NCBI RefSeq assembly: GCF_011387195.1
Contig: NZ_CP046919.1
Location: 1,860,001-1,924,000 of the forward strand
Length of the DNA: 64,000 bases
Reading direction: 5' to 3'
Source: Streptococcus ruminicola
GTDB lineage: Bacteria > Bacillota > Bacilli > Lactobacillales > Streptococcaceae
Within the stretch, counting starts at the first letter, position 1. Each line of letters starts with the position of its first letter. Shown here piece by piece: positions 47,814-59,626 of the stretch. The notes under the pieces are model-generated. The model was not told the DNA's origin, did not search any database, and worked only from the letters and a program-made list of their open reading frames with translations. Made by a program: the position numbers and the translations under genes.

Positions 47814-49043
47814 TTATGCAATCTCTAAAATTGGTTTATCTTTGCCTTCAACAGCATCTTTTGTGATACGGACTTTAGTGACTTCTTCACGACTTGGAAT
47901 TTCAAACATGATATCCATCATTGTTTCTTCAATGATTGAACGAAGTCCACGTGCACCTGTCTTACGTTCGATAGCCTTATTAGCAATAGCTTGAAGGGCG
48001 TCTTCATCAAATTCCAACTCAACACCATCATATGATAGAAGTGTTTGGTATTGTTTAACCAAAGCATTACGAGGTTCTGTCAAGATTCGCACCAAATCAT
48101 CTGTTGTCAATTGTTCAAGCGCAGCAACGACTGGCAAGCGCCCGATAAATTCAGGAATCAAACCAAATTTTTGAATATCTTCGGAGATGATTTCTTGCAT
48201 GTAAGAAGCATCTTCATCAATCTTGCGGTTGCTTTGACCAAAACCAATAACTTTTTCACCGAGACGTTGTTTAACAATGTCTTCGATACCATCAAAAGCA
48301 CCACCAACGATGAAAAGAATGTTCTTAGTATTGATTTGAATCATTTCTTGGTTAGGGTGTTTACGACCACCTTGTGGTGGAACGCTTGCTACTGTTCCTT
48401 CAATGATTTTAAGGAGAGCTTGTTGGACCCCTTCACCTGAAACATCACGAGTGATTGAAACATTTTCGCCTTTTTTGGCAATTTTATCAATTTCATCCAC
48501 GTAGATGATACCACGTTCTGCACGTTCAATATTAAAATCAGCCGCTTGAATAAGTTTCAAAAGGATGTTTTCAACGTCCTCACCAACATATCCTGCTTCT
48601 GTCAATGATGTCGCGTCAGCAATCGCAAATGGAACGTTTAAACTTTTCGCCAAAGTTTGGGCAAGGAATGTTTTCCCTGAACCAGTTGGTCCGATTAATA
48701 GGATGTTAGATTTTTGTAATTCAACATCTTCTTCATCACGACTTTCGGCAAAAGAAACACGTTTGTAGTGGTTATATACAGCCACTGCGAGGGCACGTTT
48801 AGCGCGTTCTTGACCGACAACATATTCATCGAGGGTTGCTAATAATTCTTTTGGTTTTGGAACTTCAGCCAAATCTGCGAGAACTTCTTCTGCTAACTCC
48901 TCTTTAATAATCTCTTGGGATAAAGCCACACATTCATTACAGATAAATACGTTATTTCCGGCAATGATTTTTTTTACTTCGTCTTGGCTTTTTCCACAAA
49001 ATGAGCAATAAACTTTTACATCATTTGTTCGATTTCCAACCAT
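47814..49043 (-). CDS. clpX: ATP-dependent Clp protease ATP-binding subunit ClpX
   Basis: AAA+ unfoldase of 409 aa for ClpP. N-terminal C4 zinc-binding domain (CSFCGK ... CNECV), Walker [13 protein letters not shown], Walker [14 protein letters not shown], pore loop GYVGEDVE, the ClpP-binding IGF loop (KVIGFGQ) and [10 protein letters not shown] sensor 2 are all seen. Operon folA-small ORF-clpX-ysxC. Confidence 0.98.
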   Translation of the reverse strand: MVGNRTNDVKVYCSFCGKSQDEVKKIIAGNNVFICNECVALSQEIIKEELAEEVLADLAEVPKPKELLATLDEYVVGQERAKRALAVAVYNHYKRVSFAESRDEEDVELQKSNILLIGPTGSGKTFLAQTLAKSLNVPFAIADATSLTEAGYVGEDVENILLKLIQAADFNIERAERGIIYVDEIDKIAKKGENVSITRDVSGEGVQQALLKIIEGTVASVPPQGGRKHPNQEMIQINTKNILFIVGGAFDGIEDIVKQRLGEKVIGFGQSNRKIDEDASYMQEIISEDIQKFGLIPEFIGRLPVVAALEQLTTDDLVRILTEPRNALVKQYQTLLSYDGVELEFDEDALQAIANKAIERKTGARGLRSIIEETMMDIMFEIPSREEVTKVRITKDAVEGKDKPILEIA

Positions 49044-49079
49044 TTTTCGTTCTCTCTAACTTTATACTTTCTCTATTTA

Positions 49080-49250
49080 TTAAAACAAGGTACCATACAC
49101 GGCATGAATGGTATTTACTACATTAGTAAAGGCATTCAAAAACAAAAGGACAGCTAACCCATAACGTTTTTTTCTAAGTGCTGGGAGAGCACACAAAAAA
49201 CAGATAACTGCTAGTAGAGCCGTGAACACACCAAAAATACTTCTCTGCAT
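49080..49250 (-). CDS. 56-aa small membrane protein between folA and clpX
   Basis: A small open frame starting ATG 49248-49250, preceded by GGGAGAAAGGA. The product (MQRSIFGVFTALLAVICFLC, then PALRKKRYG and a second hydrophobic helix) has two transmembrane segments with a basic loop between them. It begins 21 bases after folA and ends 36 bases before clpX, tightly packed in the operon. From memory S. mutans has a small hypothetical gene at the same place. Function unknown. Confidence 0.7.
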   Translation of the reverse strand: MQRSIFGVFTALLAVICFLCALPALRKKRYGLAVLLFLNAFTNVVNTIHAVYGTLF

Positions 49251-49271
49251 TCCTTTCTCCCTGTGTTATTT

Positions 49272-49766
49272 TTATTTTTCAAAAACTGTAATCGTAAAAT
49301 CGTAGGCGTTTTTGTCATCTTTTTCGTTAAATGACTCTGAAACCTTTTTAAAGGCTTTTAAATCAAGATTTGGGAAATAAGTATCTCCTTCAAACTCACC
49401 ATGAACCGTTGTCTTAACGATAGCATCACAGTATGGCAAAAAAGTTTCATAGATACTTGCCCCACCAACGATATAAAGGGTCTTGTCGTGAGTTTTAAAC
49501 CAATCAAGGACTTGTTCCACATCATGAACAACAGTCACGCCGTCGGCTTCAAAACTTTTATCACGTGTCAAAATCAAGGTTTCACGACCTGGTAAAATGC
49601 GACGTTTCATACCATCAAAGGTCACACGCCCCATTAAAAGAGCTTGACCCATCGTTGTTTCTTTAAAATGCTTTAATTCTTTTGGGAGACGCCAAGGTAA
49701 TCTATCATTTACCCCGATTAAGCGATTTTCATCTTCCGCCCAGATTGCAACGATTTTCTTTGTCAT
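49272..49766 (-). CDS. folA: Dihydrofolate reductase
   Basis: NADPH enzyme of 164 aa making tetrahydrofolate; trimethoprim target. Motifs: [21 protein letters not shown] in part, [19 protein letters not shown] in part, and [10 protein letters not shown] (cofactor). The catalytic acid (Glu in [10 protein letters not shown]) is present. It lies 82 bases after thyA. Confidence 0.97.
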   Translation of the reverse strand: MTKKIVAIWAEDENRLIGVNDRLPWRLPKELKHFKETTMGQALLMGRVTFDGMKRRILPGRETLILTRDKSFEADGVTVVHDVEQVLDWFKTHDKTLYIVGGASIYETFLPYCDAIVKTTVHGEFEGDTYFPNLDLKAFKKVSESFNEKDDKNAYDFTITVFEK

Positions 49767-49848
49767 ATTGTCCTCTCATTCATTACTTTCATTTTATCAG
49801 ATTTCCTATAAAAATGCTGAGATGCGATACGAAAGCCACTGAAAAAGA

Positions 49849-50688
49849 TTAAATAGCCAAATCAAATTTCAATTGCGGTTTAACGGGTTCGTAATCAACT
49901 AATTCAAAATCTTCTGGTTTAATATCAAAGAAATCTGTTCCATCAGGCACATTCAAAACCAAACGCGGTTGACAGTCTGTTGGTTGACGTCGCAATAGTT
50001 CTTCTGCTTGCTCAAATTGATTGTCATAGATATGAAGGTTATTTACAAAATAGAAGAATTTACCAACTTTCCATCCGAAATGTTTGGCAATCATCATTTG
50101 AAGGGCCACGTATTGCATGGCATTAATGTGATGAGAGACCAACATATCATTTGAGCGTTGGGTTAGGGTAGCATCAAGGTAAATGTCACCGTCAACGCGA
50201 CGCACATCATACATAGTTTGGAAAGCACATGGTAAAAGACCGTCTGTATTTTCAAAAGCTTCGTAATCCCAAAGTGAGATAACATTGCGACGATTCCATG
50301 GGTTTTCTTCGAGTTGTTTTAAGATTTTACGAATAATATCGTGTTTTTTAACAACTGCACCATAGCGTTCGCCGATCGTACCAGTGCCATCAACTTCCCA
50401 ATCATTCCAGTATTTAACATTGTATTTATCATTTAAAACTGAAAGATCATTAGTTTGATCTTGATAAATCCAGAAGATTTCTCGGATAGCACTTTTAATG
50501 GGAATAGGACGAAGGGTTGTAATCGGAAACTCACCTTTACTAAGGTCGTATTCCGCAAAAGCACCTGTTACATATTTAGAATTTGCTTGTCCACCACTTT
50601 GGTACACAGGACGTGCATTCTCTGAAAATACCCCTTCATTCATAATTTTTTTGATATTTTCTTTAAAAATAACATCTGCTTTTGTCAT
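49849..50688 (-). CDS. thyA: Thymidylate synthase
   Basis: Makes dTMP from dUMP using methylene-tetrahydrofolate, 279 aa. The nucleophile Cys is in [12 protein letters not shown], with [20 protein letters not shown] in part (dUMP and folate contacts). ATG 50688 has AAAGGAG. Lengthened insertions typical of the Lactobacillales enzyme are present in the middle. It precedes folA, which recycles its dihydrofolate product. Confidence 0.96.
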   Translation of the reverse strand: MTKADVIFKENIKKIMNEGVFSENARPVYQSGGQANSKYVTGAFAEYDLSKGEFPITTLRPIPIKSAIREIFWIYQDQTNDLSVLNDKYNVKYWNDWEVDGTGTIGERYGAVVKKHDIIRKILKQLEENPWNRRNVISLWDYEAFENTDGLLPCAFQTMYDVRRVDGDIYLDATLTQRSNDMLVSHHINAMQYVALQMMIAKHFGWKVGKFFYFVNNLHIYDNQFEQAEELLRRQPTDCQPRLVLNVPDGTDFFDIKPEDFELVDYEPVKPQLKFDLAI

Positions 50689-51018
50689 GCTATCCGCTCT
50701 CCTTTGATTGTATTGATTTTTTGAAAAAATCATTCCTTCCTATTTTATCTGAAAAACACTAAAAAAGCTAGTATTTTTAACGAATTTGGCTGAATTTGCT
50801 ATTACTTTGAAGGATAAAACAAACGAATTTTTTATAGGGCATTTTGCCAACTTTATGTTAAAATTAATTTTGGACAATTAGTCACGCCGTAAATTTAATA
50901 AAAACGAATTTCCTATTTAAAAGGTTTTCCCCACTTTTAAAAAACTTGTTAGGCAAGTACGAATGAAGATAAAGTTCCTAACATTTATTGGAAATTCAAT
51001 AAAAAGAAAGGTTTTTTC
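50689..51018. other. Divergent intergenic region between thyA and mvaS with a threefold AACGAATTT motif
   Basis: A 330-base gap. AACGAATTT occurs at 50779-50787, 50822-50830 and 50903-50911, all on the plus strand. I found no consensus promoter; TTAAAAT near 50857 may be a -10 for mvaS. No gene seen. Confidence 0.5.
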
Positions 51019-52194
51019 ATGAAAATTGGTATTGATAAAATAGGATTTGCAACAGCGCAATACGTGCTGAATATGGACGACTTGGCCGAGAGCCGCAATG
51101 TTGATCCAGATAAATACAGCAAAGGTCTCCTATTAAATAATCTAAGTATCACGCCAGTCAATGATGATATTGTGACACTTGGTGCTTCTGCAGCAGAAAG
51201 TATTCTAAGCGAGGAAGATAAAAATACTATTGATATGATTATTGTGGCAACAGAATCATCTGTTGACCAAAGTAAAGCTGCTTCTACTTATATTCATAGT
51301 CTCTTGGGCATCCAACCTTTTGCTCGTAGCATTGAAATGAAAGAAGCTTGTTATGGTGCAACAGCAGCGCTTGATTACGCTCGTTTGCACGTTCAAAAAC
51401 ACCCAGAATCAAAAGTTTTAGTTATCGCTTCAGACGTTGCTCGCTATGGTGTTAACACCCCTGGTGAACCTACTCAAGGTGCTGGTAGTGTTGCTATGTT
51501 GATTTCAAAAGACCCACGAATCTTGCTACTTAATGACAACTCAGTTGCCCAAACGCGCGATATTATGGATTTCTGGCGTCCGAACTACTCTACTACCCCT
51601 TACGTTAACGGTATTTACTCTACAAAACAATACCTTGACATGTTGAAAACAACATGGGCAGAATTTCAAAAACGCTTCAACACTTCTCTTGCAGATTTTT
51701 CAGCCTTCTGTTTCCACCTTCCATTTCCTAAATTAGCCCTTAAAGGCTTTAACAAAGTCATGGATAAAAACCTACCAGAGGACTTTAAAGAAAAACTCAA
51801 GGAAAACTTTGAAAGCACTATTCTCTATAGTAAAGAAGTTGGAAATATCTACACTGGTTCACTATACTTAGGTCTTCTTTCACTTCTTGAGAATTCTAAA
51901 AATCTTGTAGCTGGTGATAAGATTGCTCTCTTCAGCTATGGTAGTGGTGCTGTCGCAGAAATCTTCTCAGCAACTTTGGTTGATGGTTTTAAAGACATGC
52001 TACAAACTAACCGTTTAGAAACGCTTAAAAACCGCATTCGTCTTTCTGTTGAAGACTACGAAAAATTATTCTTTGAGGAAGCTGCTATCGATTCAGAAGG
52101 AAATGCCAATATTCCTGAATACAAAACAGGTGCATTTACCCTCAAAGAAATTCATGAACATCAAAGAATCTATGGTAAAGTAAATGACAAATAA
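51019..52194 (+). CDS. mvaS: Hydroxymethylglutaryl-CoA synthase
   Basis: Condenses acetyl-CoA with acetoacetyl-CoA, 391 aa. Catalytic Cys in EMKEACYGATAALDYA, Glu and His regions in the N-terminal ATESSVDQSKA and FCFHLPFPKLA, and YSYGSGAVAEIFS-like FSYGSGAVAEIF. First step of the mevalonate pathway here. It overlaps mvaA by 11 bases. Confidence 0.97.
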   Translation: MKIGIDKIGFATAQYVLNMDDLAESRNVDPDKYSKGLLLNNLSITPVNDDIVTLGASAAESILSEEDKNTIDMIIVATESSVDQSKAASTYIHSLLGIQPFARSIEMKEACYGATAALDYARLHVQKHPESKVLVIASDVARYGVNTPGEPTQGAGSVAMLISKDPRILLLNDNSVAQTRDIMDFWRPNYSTTPYVNGIYSTKQYLDMLKTTWAEFQKRFNTSLADFSAFCFHLPFPKLALKGFNKVMDKNLPEDFKEKLKENFESTILYSKEVGNIYTGSLYLGLLSLLENSKNLVAGDKIALFSYGSGAVAEIFSATLVDGFKDMLQTNRLETLKNRIRLSVEDYEKLFFEEAAIDSEGNANIPEYKTGAFTLKEIHEHQRIYGKVNDK

Positions 52195-53455
52195 AGTGAC
52201 TTGGGGAGGATTCTCCAAAAAAACGTTGGCTGAACGCCTTGAACATCTGGAAAAAAATGAACTCATTAGCGCAGAACGCTTAGAAAGCTTAAAAAACAAT
52301 GAGCTTCTCTCACTAGAAACTGCTAATCAAATGGCCGAAAATGTCTTAGGAACTTTTTCACTTCCATTTTCACTAGCGCCAGATTTTCAAATCGATGATA
52401 AAACTTTCAATGTTCCAATGGTAACCGAAGAACCTTCTGTGGTTGCTGCTGCAAGCTTTGCAGCTAAAATCATCAAACGTTCTGGAGGTTTCAAAACTCA
52501 AGTTCACTCTCGTAAAATGATTGGGCAAGTTGCCCTTTACGACGTTCCAAATAAAAGTGCTGCTAAAAAAGCCATTGTTGAACACACAGAACAATTAATT
52601 AGCCTAGCAAATGATGCGCACCCTTCTATCGTTAAACGTGGAGGTGGTGCACGCGAATTGAGTATCGATGAAAAAGATGACTTTTTGATTGTTTACCTAA
52701 CGGTTGATACTCAAGAAGCTATGGGCGCTAACATGGTTAATACTATGATGGAAGCTTTGGTGCCAAACTTAGAAGAGTTATCAGGCGGTAAAAGTTTGAT
52801 GGCCATTTTGTCAAACTATGCAACAGAATCTCTTGTTACCGCTGACTGTCAAGTTGACCTTCGATACCTCAGCCGTAACAAAGAGGAAGCTCAAGAGTTA
52901 GCTAGAAAATTCCATTTAGCAAGCAAACTTGCCCAGGAAGATGTCTACCGTGCAAGTACGCATAATAAAGGTATTTTCAATGGTGTTGATGCCGTTGTTA
53001 TGGCGACTGGAAATGACTGGCGTGCTATCGAAGCTGGTGCTAACACTTATGCTTGTAAAGATGCCCAATACCGCGGTTTAGCAACTTGGACCTTTGACGA
53101 AGAAGCGCAAGTTCTCCGTGGCCAATTAACCCTTCCAATGCCAATCGCAACACGTGGTGGTTCAATCGGACTGAATCCAACAGTTAAAATTGCGCACGAC
53201 CTTCTTGGTCACCCTGATGCCAAACAGTTGGCACGTATCATCGTTTCTGTTGGTTTAGCACAGAACTTTGCTGCTATTAAAGCTTTGACTTCAACTGGCA
53301 TTCAAGCTGGTCACATGAAATTACAAGCTAAATCACTTGCACTCCTTGCTGGTGCCAAAGATAAAGAAGTCTCTGAAGTGGTTAAAGCTTTACTAGAAGC
53401 TCCACATATGAATTTGGAAACTGCGCAGCACATCTTACTAAACTTGCGAAATTAA
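52184..53455 (+). CDS. mvaA: Hydroxymethylglutaryl-CoA reductase (class II)
   Basis: Makes mevalonate, 423 aa, class II size. Motifs: substrate loop ENVLGTFSLPFSLAPDF, EEPSVVAAASFAAKI, the ENxxG motif (AENVLG), MGANMVNTMMEAL with cofactor-site sequence, HNKGIFNGVDAVVMATGNDWRA in part, and RGGSIGLNPTVKIA. C-terminal catalytic His in GIQAGHMKLQ. Overlap with mvaS suggests coupled translation. Confidence 0.97.
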   Translation: MTNKVTWGGFSKKTLAERLEHLEKNELISAERLESLKNNELLSLETANQMAENVLGTFSLPFSLAPDFQIDDKTFNVPMVTEEPSVVAAASFAAKIIKRSGGFKTQVHSRKMIGQVALYDVPNKSAAKKAIVEHTEQLISLANDAHPSIVKRGGGARELSIDEKDDFLIVYLTVDTQEAMGANMVNTMMEALVPNLEELSGGKSLMAILSNYATESLVTADCQVDLRYLSRNKEEAQELARKFHLASKLAQEDVYRASTHNKGIFNGVDAVVMATGNDWRAIEAGANTYACKDAQYRGLATWTFDEEAQVLRGQLTLPMPIATRGGSIGLNPTVKIAHDLLGHPDAKQLARIIVSVGLAQNFAAIKALTSTGIQAGHMKLQAKSLALLAGAKDKEVSEVVKALLEAPHMNLETAQHILLNLRN

Positions 53456-53471
53456 ACAAAATATTTTAATA

Positions 53472-53507
53472 AGTGAGTCGTGTCTAATGGGCATGGCTCA
53501 TTTTCTA
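53472..53507 (+). terminator. Terminator of mvaS-mvaA
   Basis: TGAGTCGTGTC pairs with GGCATGGCTCA (three G-U) around TAATG, followed by TTTT. Confidence 0.7.
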
Positions 53508-53598
53508 TTTTCAGGCTCGTGAAAAAACTGTCCATTGGACCTAACTCGCTTTCTTATTTTTAGGCTCGTGAAAAACTGTCCACTGGACAGTTTTTTTC
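53507..53598 (+). repeat. Tandem imperfect repeat ending in a second terminator
   Basis: 53507-53540 and 53556-53588 share AGGCTCGTGAAAAA and CTGTCCA.TGGAC. In the second copy AACTGTCC-ACT-GGACAGTT is a complete hairpin followed by T7 (terminator 53571-53598). The first copy has lost the right arm, so it is probably a decayed duplicate. Confidence 0.75.
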
Positions 53599-53667
53599 CT
53601 TGACTTTAATTTTTGATAATTATATAATCTAGTTATTAATACTAGATGAAGAGGTGGATATAACTTT

Positions 53668-54111
53668 ATGAAACCAAATTATCCAAAATGGTCTGAATTA
53701 CCAGAGATTGATTTGTACTTAGATCAAGTACTTCTTTACGTTAATCAAGTTGGAAAAGCCAATCAACAGGATGAAAAAGGCTTGACAGCTTCTATGATAA
53801 ATAATTATGTCAAACATGGTCACTTAGAAAAACCTGTTAAAAAGAAATACAATCGTAAGCAAGTGGCTAGATTGATTGTTATTACAGCATTGAAAAATGT
53901 TTTTTCTATCCAAGAAATCAGCCAAACTTTGGCACTCTTGACCGCTGATGACCAGTCACAAAAACGCTACGATGACTTTGTTGCTTGTATGAATGGTGAA
54001 AAAGTTGATAATTTACCTCCTGTGGTCGTCTCAGCTTGTCAAACGTTAAAATTGTATTTTCAAACCCATGAATTGGTTCACGCATTAGAAGGAGAATCCC
54101 ATGAAAGCTAG
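53668..54111 (+). CDS. DUF1836 domain protein
   Basis: A 147-aa soluble helical protein. TASMINNYVKHGHLEKPVKKKYNRKQVARLIVITALKNV (in part SMINNYVKHGHLEKP and YNRKQVARLI) resembles the DNA-binding N-terminal part of MerR-like regulators and is the DUF1836 signature. A regulatory role is plausible. It overlaps the hemolysin-III gene by 11 bases. Confidence 0.8.
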   Translation: MKPNYPKWSELPEIDLYLDQVLLYVNQVGKANQQDEKGLTASMINNYVKHGHLEKPVKKKYNRKQVARLIVITALKNVFSIQEISQTLALLTADDQSQKRYDDFVACMNGEKVDNLPPVVVSACQTLKLYFQTHELVHALEGESHES

Positions 54112-54757
54112 CATGACTTTAAAACTTAGTAAACGTCTTTCTTTTGGTGAAGAGGTTGCAAATAGTGTCACTCACGCTGTCGGTGCTGTTGCAATGCTGG
54201 TACTCTTGCCGATTACAGCTATTTACAGTTATCACCACTATGGCATGCAGGCTGCTGTTGGGATGTCAATTTTTGACATTAGCCTGTTTTTGATGTTCAT
54301 GTCATCAACAATCTACCATTCAATGCAATATGACTCACCACAAAAATTTGTTCTACGTATTATCGACCACAGTATGATCTACATTGCCATCGCTGGTTCT
54401 TATACTCCAGTTGCTCTTTCACTTGTTGGTGGCTGGTTAGGTTACTTAATCATTATCTTGCAGTGGGGAGCAACCATTTTTGGCATTCTTTACAAGATTT
54501 TTGCTAAAAAAATCAACGATAAATTCTCACTCTTTCTTTATTTGCTAATGGGTTGGTTAGTTGTCTTTATCATTCCAAGTATTATTAGTAAAACTGGTGT
54601 TGTCTTTTGGAGTTTGATGCTGGCTGGTGGTTTAGCTTACACAATTGGTGCGATTTTCTACGCTAGAAAACGTCCTTATGACCACATGATTTGGCATTTG
54701 TTCATCCTGCTTGCATCTATCTTACAATACATCGCAATCGTGTATTTCATGTTGTAA
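54101..54757 (+). CDS. Hemolysin III / PAQR-family membrane protein
   Basis: A 218-aa protein with seven hydrophobic helices. Motifs: EEVANSVTHAVGAVAML, SSTIYHSM, DHSMIYIAIAGSYTPVAL in part and the final HMIWHLFILL, supplying the Ser, His and Asp residues that bind zinc in PAQR proteins. Possibly a lipid-active hydrolase (ceramidase-like) rather than a true hemolysin. ATG 54101 has GAAGGAGAA. Confidence 0.88.
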   Translation: MKASMTLKLSKRLSFGEEVANSVTHAVGAVAMLVLLPITAIYSYHHYGMQAAVGMSIFDISLFLMFMSSTIYHSMQYDSPQKFVLRIIDHSMIYIAIAGSYTPVALSLVGGWLGYLIIILQWGATIFGILYKIFAKKINDKFSLFLYLLMGWLVVFIIPSIISKTGVVFWSLMLAGGLAYTIGAIFYARKRPYDHMIWHLFILLASILQYIAIVYFML

Positions 54758-54758
54758 T

Positions 54759-56772
<2,014 letters not shown>

Positions 56773-56773
56773 C

Positions 56774-57709
56774 TTACAATTCCTTAGTTCGTGAAACGAT
56801 GACACGATAGTTTTCTTCAAAACGTTTTGTCAATCGCTCCAAATCTTCTTCTAAACAAAGCACTTTAACATTTGGCCCAGCATCCATTGTGAAATAACAT
56901 TTTTCACCTTCTGAACGCAACTGTTTAACGAAGTCCATTGCCTTATAACTTTCCTCTGTTAGGTAATTAAATGGTGGATTTGCATGTGTGTTTGTGTCAT
57001 GCATTGCAAGTGCGTTGCGTTCAGTTAACTCTCCAACACGTTCAAAATCATTATCCTTAAGATAGGCAAGCATATCTTTGTAATCTTGTTCAGATTGTTT
57101 GACCCAATCCGCAAAAGTTGTTGACGTTTCAACACAACGTTTCATACCTTCACGGCTAGAAATTGGTTTCTTACTATCACTCAAGACAAGCATAATCATA
57201 GCAAGCTTGAGGTCTGTTTGAACAGGGTAAACTTCACCAGAATCTTTGTCCCAAGCAGCAAGTGGTCCAAAGAATGAACGCGATGAGGAACCTGAAGCAA
57301 ATTTTGCTTTTTGAGCAAGTTCTGCTTGATTTAAACCAGTTTCAAAGAGTTCGTTACACGCTTTAACAAGGGCAGACAGACCGCTTGAACTTGATGAAAG
57401 TCCTGCAGCTGTTGGCATGTTGTTGCTTGTTTCAACCTTGACATATTCTGAACGCTGCCCACGGTATTGATCAATGATGGCAGAAATTTTAGCGTGTTCT
57501 TTATCATCTTGTAAAACACCATTGATGTAAAATTCATCGTGGCTGGCTAAATCTGGCAAAAAGGATATACTTGTTGTGGTAAACATATTTTCCAGTGTCA
57601 ATGAAATACTGCTGGTTGCTGGAATCATCTTAGCTGCGTCAGCTTTCCCCCAGTATTTGATAATAGCGATATTGGCATATGATTTTACCGTTACAATTTT
57701 TCGATCCAC
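56774..57709 (-). CDS. mvaD: Diphosphomevalonate decarboxylase
   Basis: Makes IPP from mevalonate diphosphate, 311 aa. Motifs: SYANIAIIKYWGKAD, NMPTAAGLSSSSSGLSALV (ATP loop), SGSSSRSFFGPLAAWD and TMDAGPNVKVLCLEED. GTG start at 57709 with GGAGGAG upstream; it overlaps the mvaK1 gene by 19 bases. Confidence 0.96.
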   Translation of the reverse strand: MDRKIVTVKSYANIAIIKYWGKADAAKMIPATSSISLTLENMFTTTSISFLPDLASHDEFYINGVLQDDKEHAKISAIIDQYRGQRSEYVKVETSNNMPTAAGLSSSSSGLSALVKACNELFETGLNQAELAQKAKFASGSSSRSFFGPLAAWDKDSGEVYPVQTDLKLAMIMLVLSDSKKPISSREGMKRCVETSTTFADWVKQSEQDYKDMLAYLKDNDFERVGELTERNALAMHDTNTHANPPFNYLTEESYKAMDFVKQLRSEGEKCYFTMDAGPNVKVLCLEEDLERLTKRFEENYRVIVSRTKEL

Positions 57710-58569
57710 GTTTGAACCGCTCCTCCTTCTGTTAATGCTTTACTAATTTTTTCTGCTTGTGCTTTGGTCTGTGCAAGGGCGATAATACATCCTCCAAGAC
57801 CTCCACCACTCATTTTGGCACCTAGAGCGCCGTTTTCTAAAGAAATCTGAACTAATTGGTCAGCTTTTTCAATGCTAACGCCAATTGCTTGTAAGTGACT
57901 GTGTGCTTTTGTCATCAAGGGACCAATTTCAGAAATAGCCTTGTCTTGAATCGCTTTTTGAACCATTTCTGTCAAGTCTCCTAAAGCAGCCAAATATGGC
58001 AAATTATTTTCCTCAGCTTGTGCAACTTTTTCAACTGCTTCACGCGTATTTCCATAAATACCCGTATCTGCGATAACAAGATAAGCATCCAAGTCTAGGT
58101 CAAGTGTGCTAAAACCAATATTTCGAATAAAGGTAATTGCCTTGTCACTCAAACATGTTTTAGCATCAAGGCCACTCGGATTTGAATGTGCAATAATTTC
58201 TGCTTTATTCACCAAAATTTCAAGTGTATCCATGTCGATGCTTTGCTCAAAATAATCAAAGACTGCACGAATGGCTGCGATAGAAACCGCCGCTGATGAG
58301 CCCATGCCACGTTTTTGTGGAATTTCTGAACGAATGTCATACGAAATGGATACATCTGTATGGTTAAGGTATTCTAAAGCCGCATAAACGGCAGTTGATA
58401 GGGTATCATAATAATCGAAGTGAATTTTTTTATCAGCTGGATAGATACGACATTCTACTTCAATTCCTTGAAGAGGAATCGCAATAGCAGGATAGCCGTA
58501 AACAACTGAATGTTCACCCATCCAAATAATCTTACTATGCGCCTTTCCGACGCCAATTTTCTTAGTCAT
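57691..58569 (-). CDS. mvaK1: Mevalonate kinase
   Basis: GHMP kinase of 292 aa. Motifs: GKAHSKIIWMGEHSVVYGYPAIA in part, PQKRGMGSSAAVSIAAIRA (ATP loop), HSNPSGLDAKTC and GGGLGGCIIAL. First gene of the second mevalonate cluster; acts directly after MvaA. Confidence 0.96.
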   Translation of the reverse strand: MTKKIGVGKAHSKIIWMGEHSVVYGYPAIAIPLQGIEVECRIYPADKKIHFDYYDTLSTAVYAALEYLNHTDVSISYDIRSEIPQKRGMGSSAAVSIAAIRAVFDYFEQSIDMDTLEILVNKAEIIAHSNPSGLDAKTCLSDKAITFIRNIGFSTLDLDLDAYLVIADTGIYGNTREAVEKVAQAEENNLPYLAALGDLTEMVQKAIQDKAISEIGPLMTKAHSHLQAIGVSIEKADQLVQISLENGALGAKMSGGGLGGCIIALAQTKAQAEKISKALTEGGAVQTWIEKL

Positions 58570-58670
58570 TTTCTTCTCTTATAATTTTTTAGTCTACACT
58601 CCATTTTATCATTGTTCCGAAAAAAAAGCGACTCTTACTAAAAAATGTTATAGCATTCAAATAAATCACG

Positions 58671-58700
58671 AAAAAATCTGAGACAATCAATCTCAGATTT
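58671..58700 (-). terminator. Terminator of the first amino-acid ABC operon
   Basis: Minus strand AAATCTGAGA-TTGATTGT-CTCAGATTT followed by TTTT. Confidence 0.92.
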
Positions 58701-58724
58701 CTTAATTTTTACATTGTTGATTTT

Positions 58725-59597
58725 TTAATCAACTTCACCACTCTCTACGACCAAGTCATCTGCTTTTGCAGCATCACCGTAAACTGGAGCTAATGTCTTG
58801 TCATAGTCTTCGTGGAAGAAGTTTTCATCACCCAAAGATTTAATTTCATCATTAATCCAATCAAGAAGCTCAGTATTTCCTTTTTGAACTGCTGGAGCAA
58901 TGGTATCTGTGTCACCCAAACTTGTAATGCCAACTTCGTAACCTTTATTTTCCAAAGCCCATGCTAAAACTTCTGTATTGTCAGTTGATAGCGCGTCACC
59001 TCGACCATCTAACAGTGCTTGATATGCTTCGCTGTACTGATCAAATTTTAAAAGATTTACTTTTGGATAATGTTTTTCAAAGTATGTTTCAGCTGTCGTT
59101 CCTTTGCCAACGATCAAAGTTTTTCCTTCTAAAGCATCAACGTCAGAAATTAATTGATTACTTGGCGATACGACACCTAACGCTACTTTCATGTATGGCA
59201 AAGCAAAATCAACTTGTTTTGCACGTTCATCAGTCACTGTAAAGTTGGCAAGAATAATATCTACTTTAGCTGATGTCAAATACTCAACACGACTTGCTGG
59301 GTCTACTGAAACATATTTAACTTTAACTCCCAAATCTTTTGCTAAACGGTTTGCAAAATAAACATCATATCCTTGGTATTTTCCTTTGTCGTCAACATAA
59401 CCAAACGGTTTTTTATCTGAGAAAACTCCAATTTTAATGATACCGCTCTTCTTGATTGCATCAAGAGAGCGAGCTTTGGCTGTTGACGTAGCTGAAGATG
59501 AATTTTTAGTTGTTGAGGATTTTGAAGTTGAGCATCCTGCAGCAAAAACAATTAATAAAAGACTAACAATCGCTAAAAAACGTTTTACAATTTTCAT
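58725..59597 (-). CDS. Polar amino acid ABC transporter substrate-binding lipoprotein
   Basis: A 290-aa receptor. Signal peptide with lipobox LIVFAAGCSTS (Cys about 22), a Ser/Thr linker, then an SBP family 3 domain: SGIIKIGVFSDKKPFGYVDDKGKYQGYDVYFANRLA in part, the VDIILANFTVTDERAKQVDF motif, and GDALSTDNTEVL. It likely binds glutamate, glutamine, aspartate or a related amino acid, as the DTIAPAVQKGN and LGDTDT segments suggest glutamate/aspartate types. Last gene of the cluster. Confidence 0.92.
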   Translation of the reverse strand: MKIVKRFLAIVSLLLIVFAAGCSTSKSSTTKNSSSATSTAKARSLDAIKKSGIIKIGVFSDKKPFGYVDDKGKYQGYDVYFANRLAKDLGVKVKYVSVDPASRVEYLTSAKVDIILANFTVTDERAKQVDFALPYMKVALGVVSPSNQLISDVDALEGKTLIVGKGTTAETYFEKHYPKVNLLKFDQYSEAYQALLDGRGDALSTDNTEVLAWALENKGYEVGITSLGDTDTIAPAVQKGNTELLDWINDEIKSLGDENFFHEDYDKTLAPVYGDAAKADDLVVESGEVD

Positions 59598-59626
59598 ATA
59601 TAACTCCTTAAAATTTTATTACCTAT

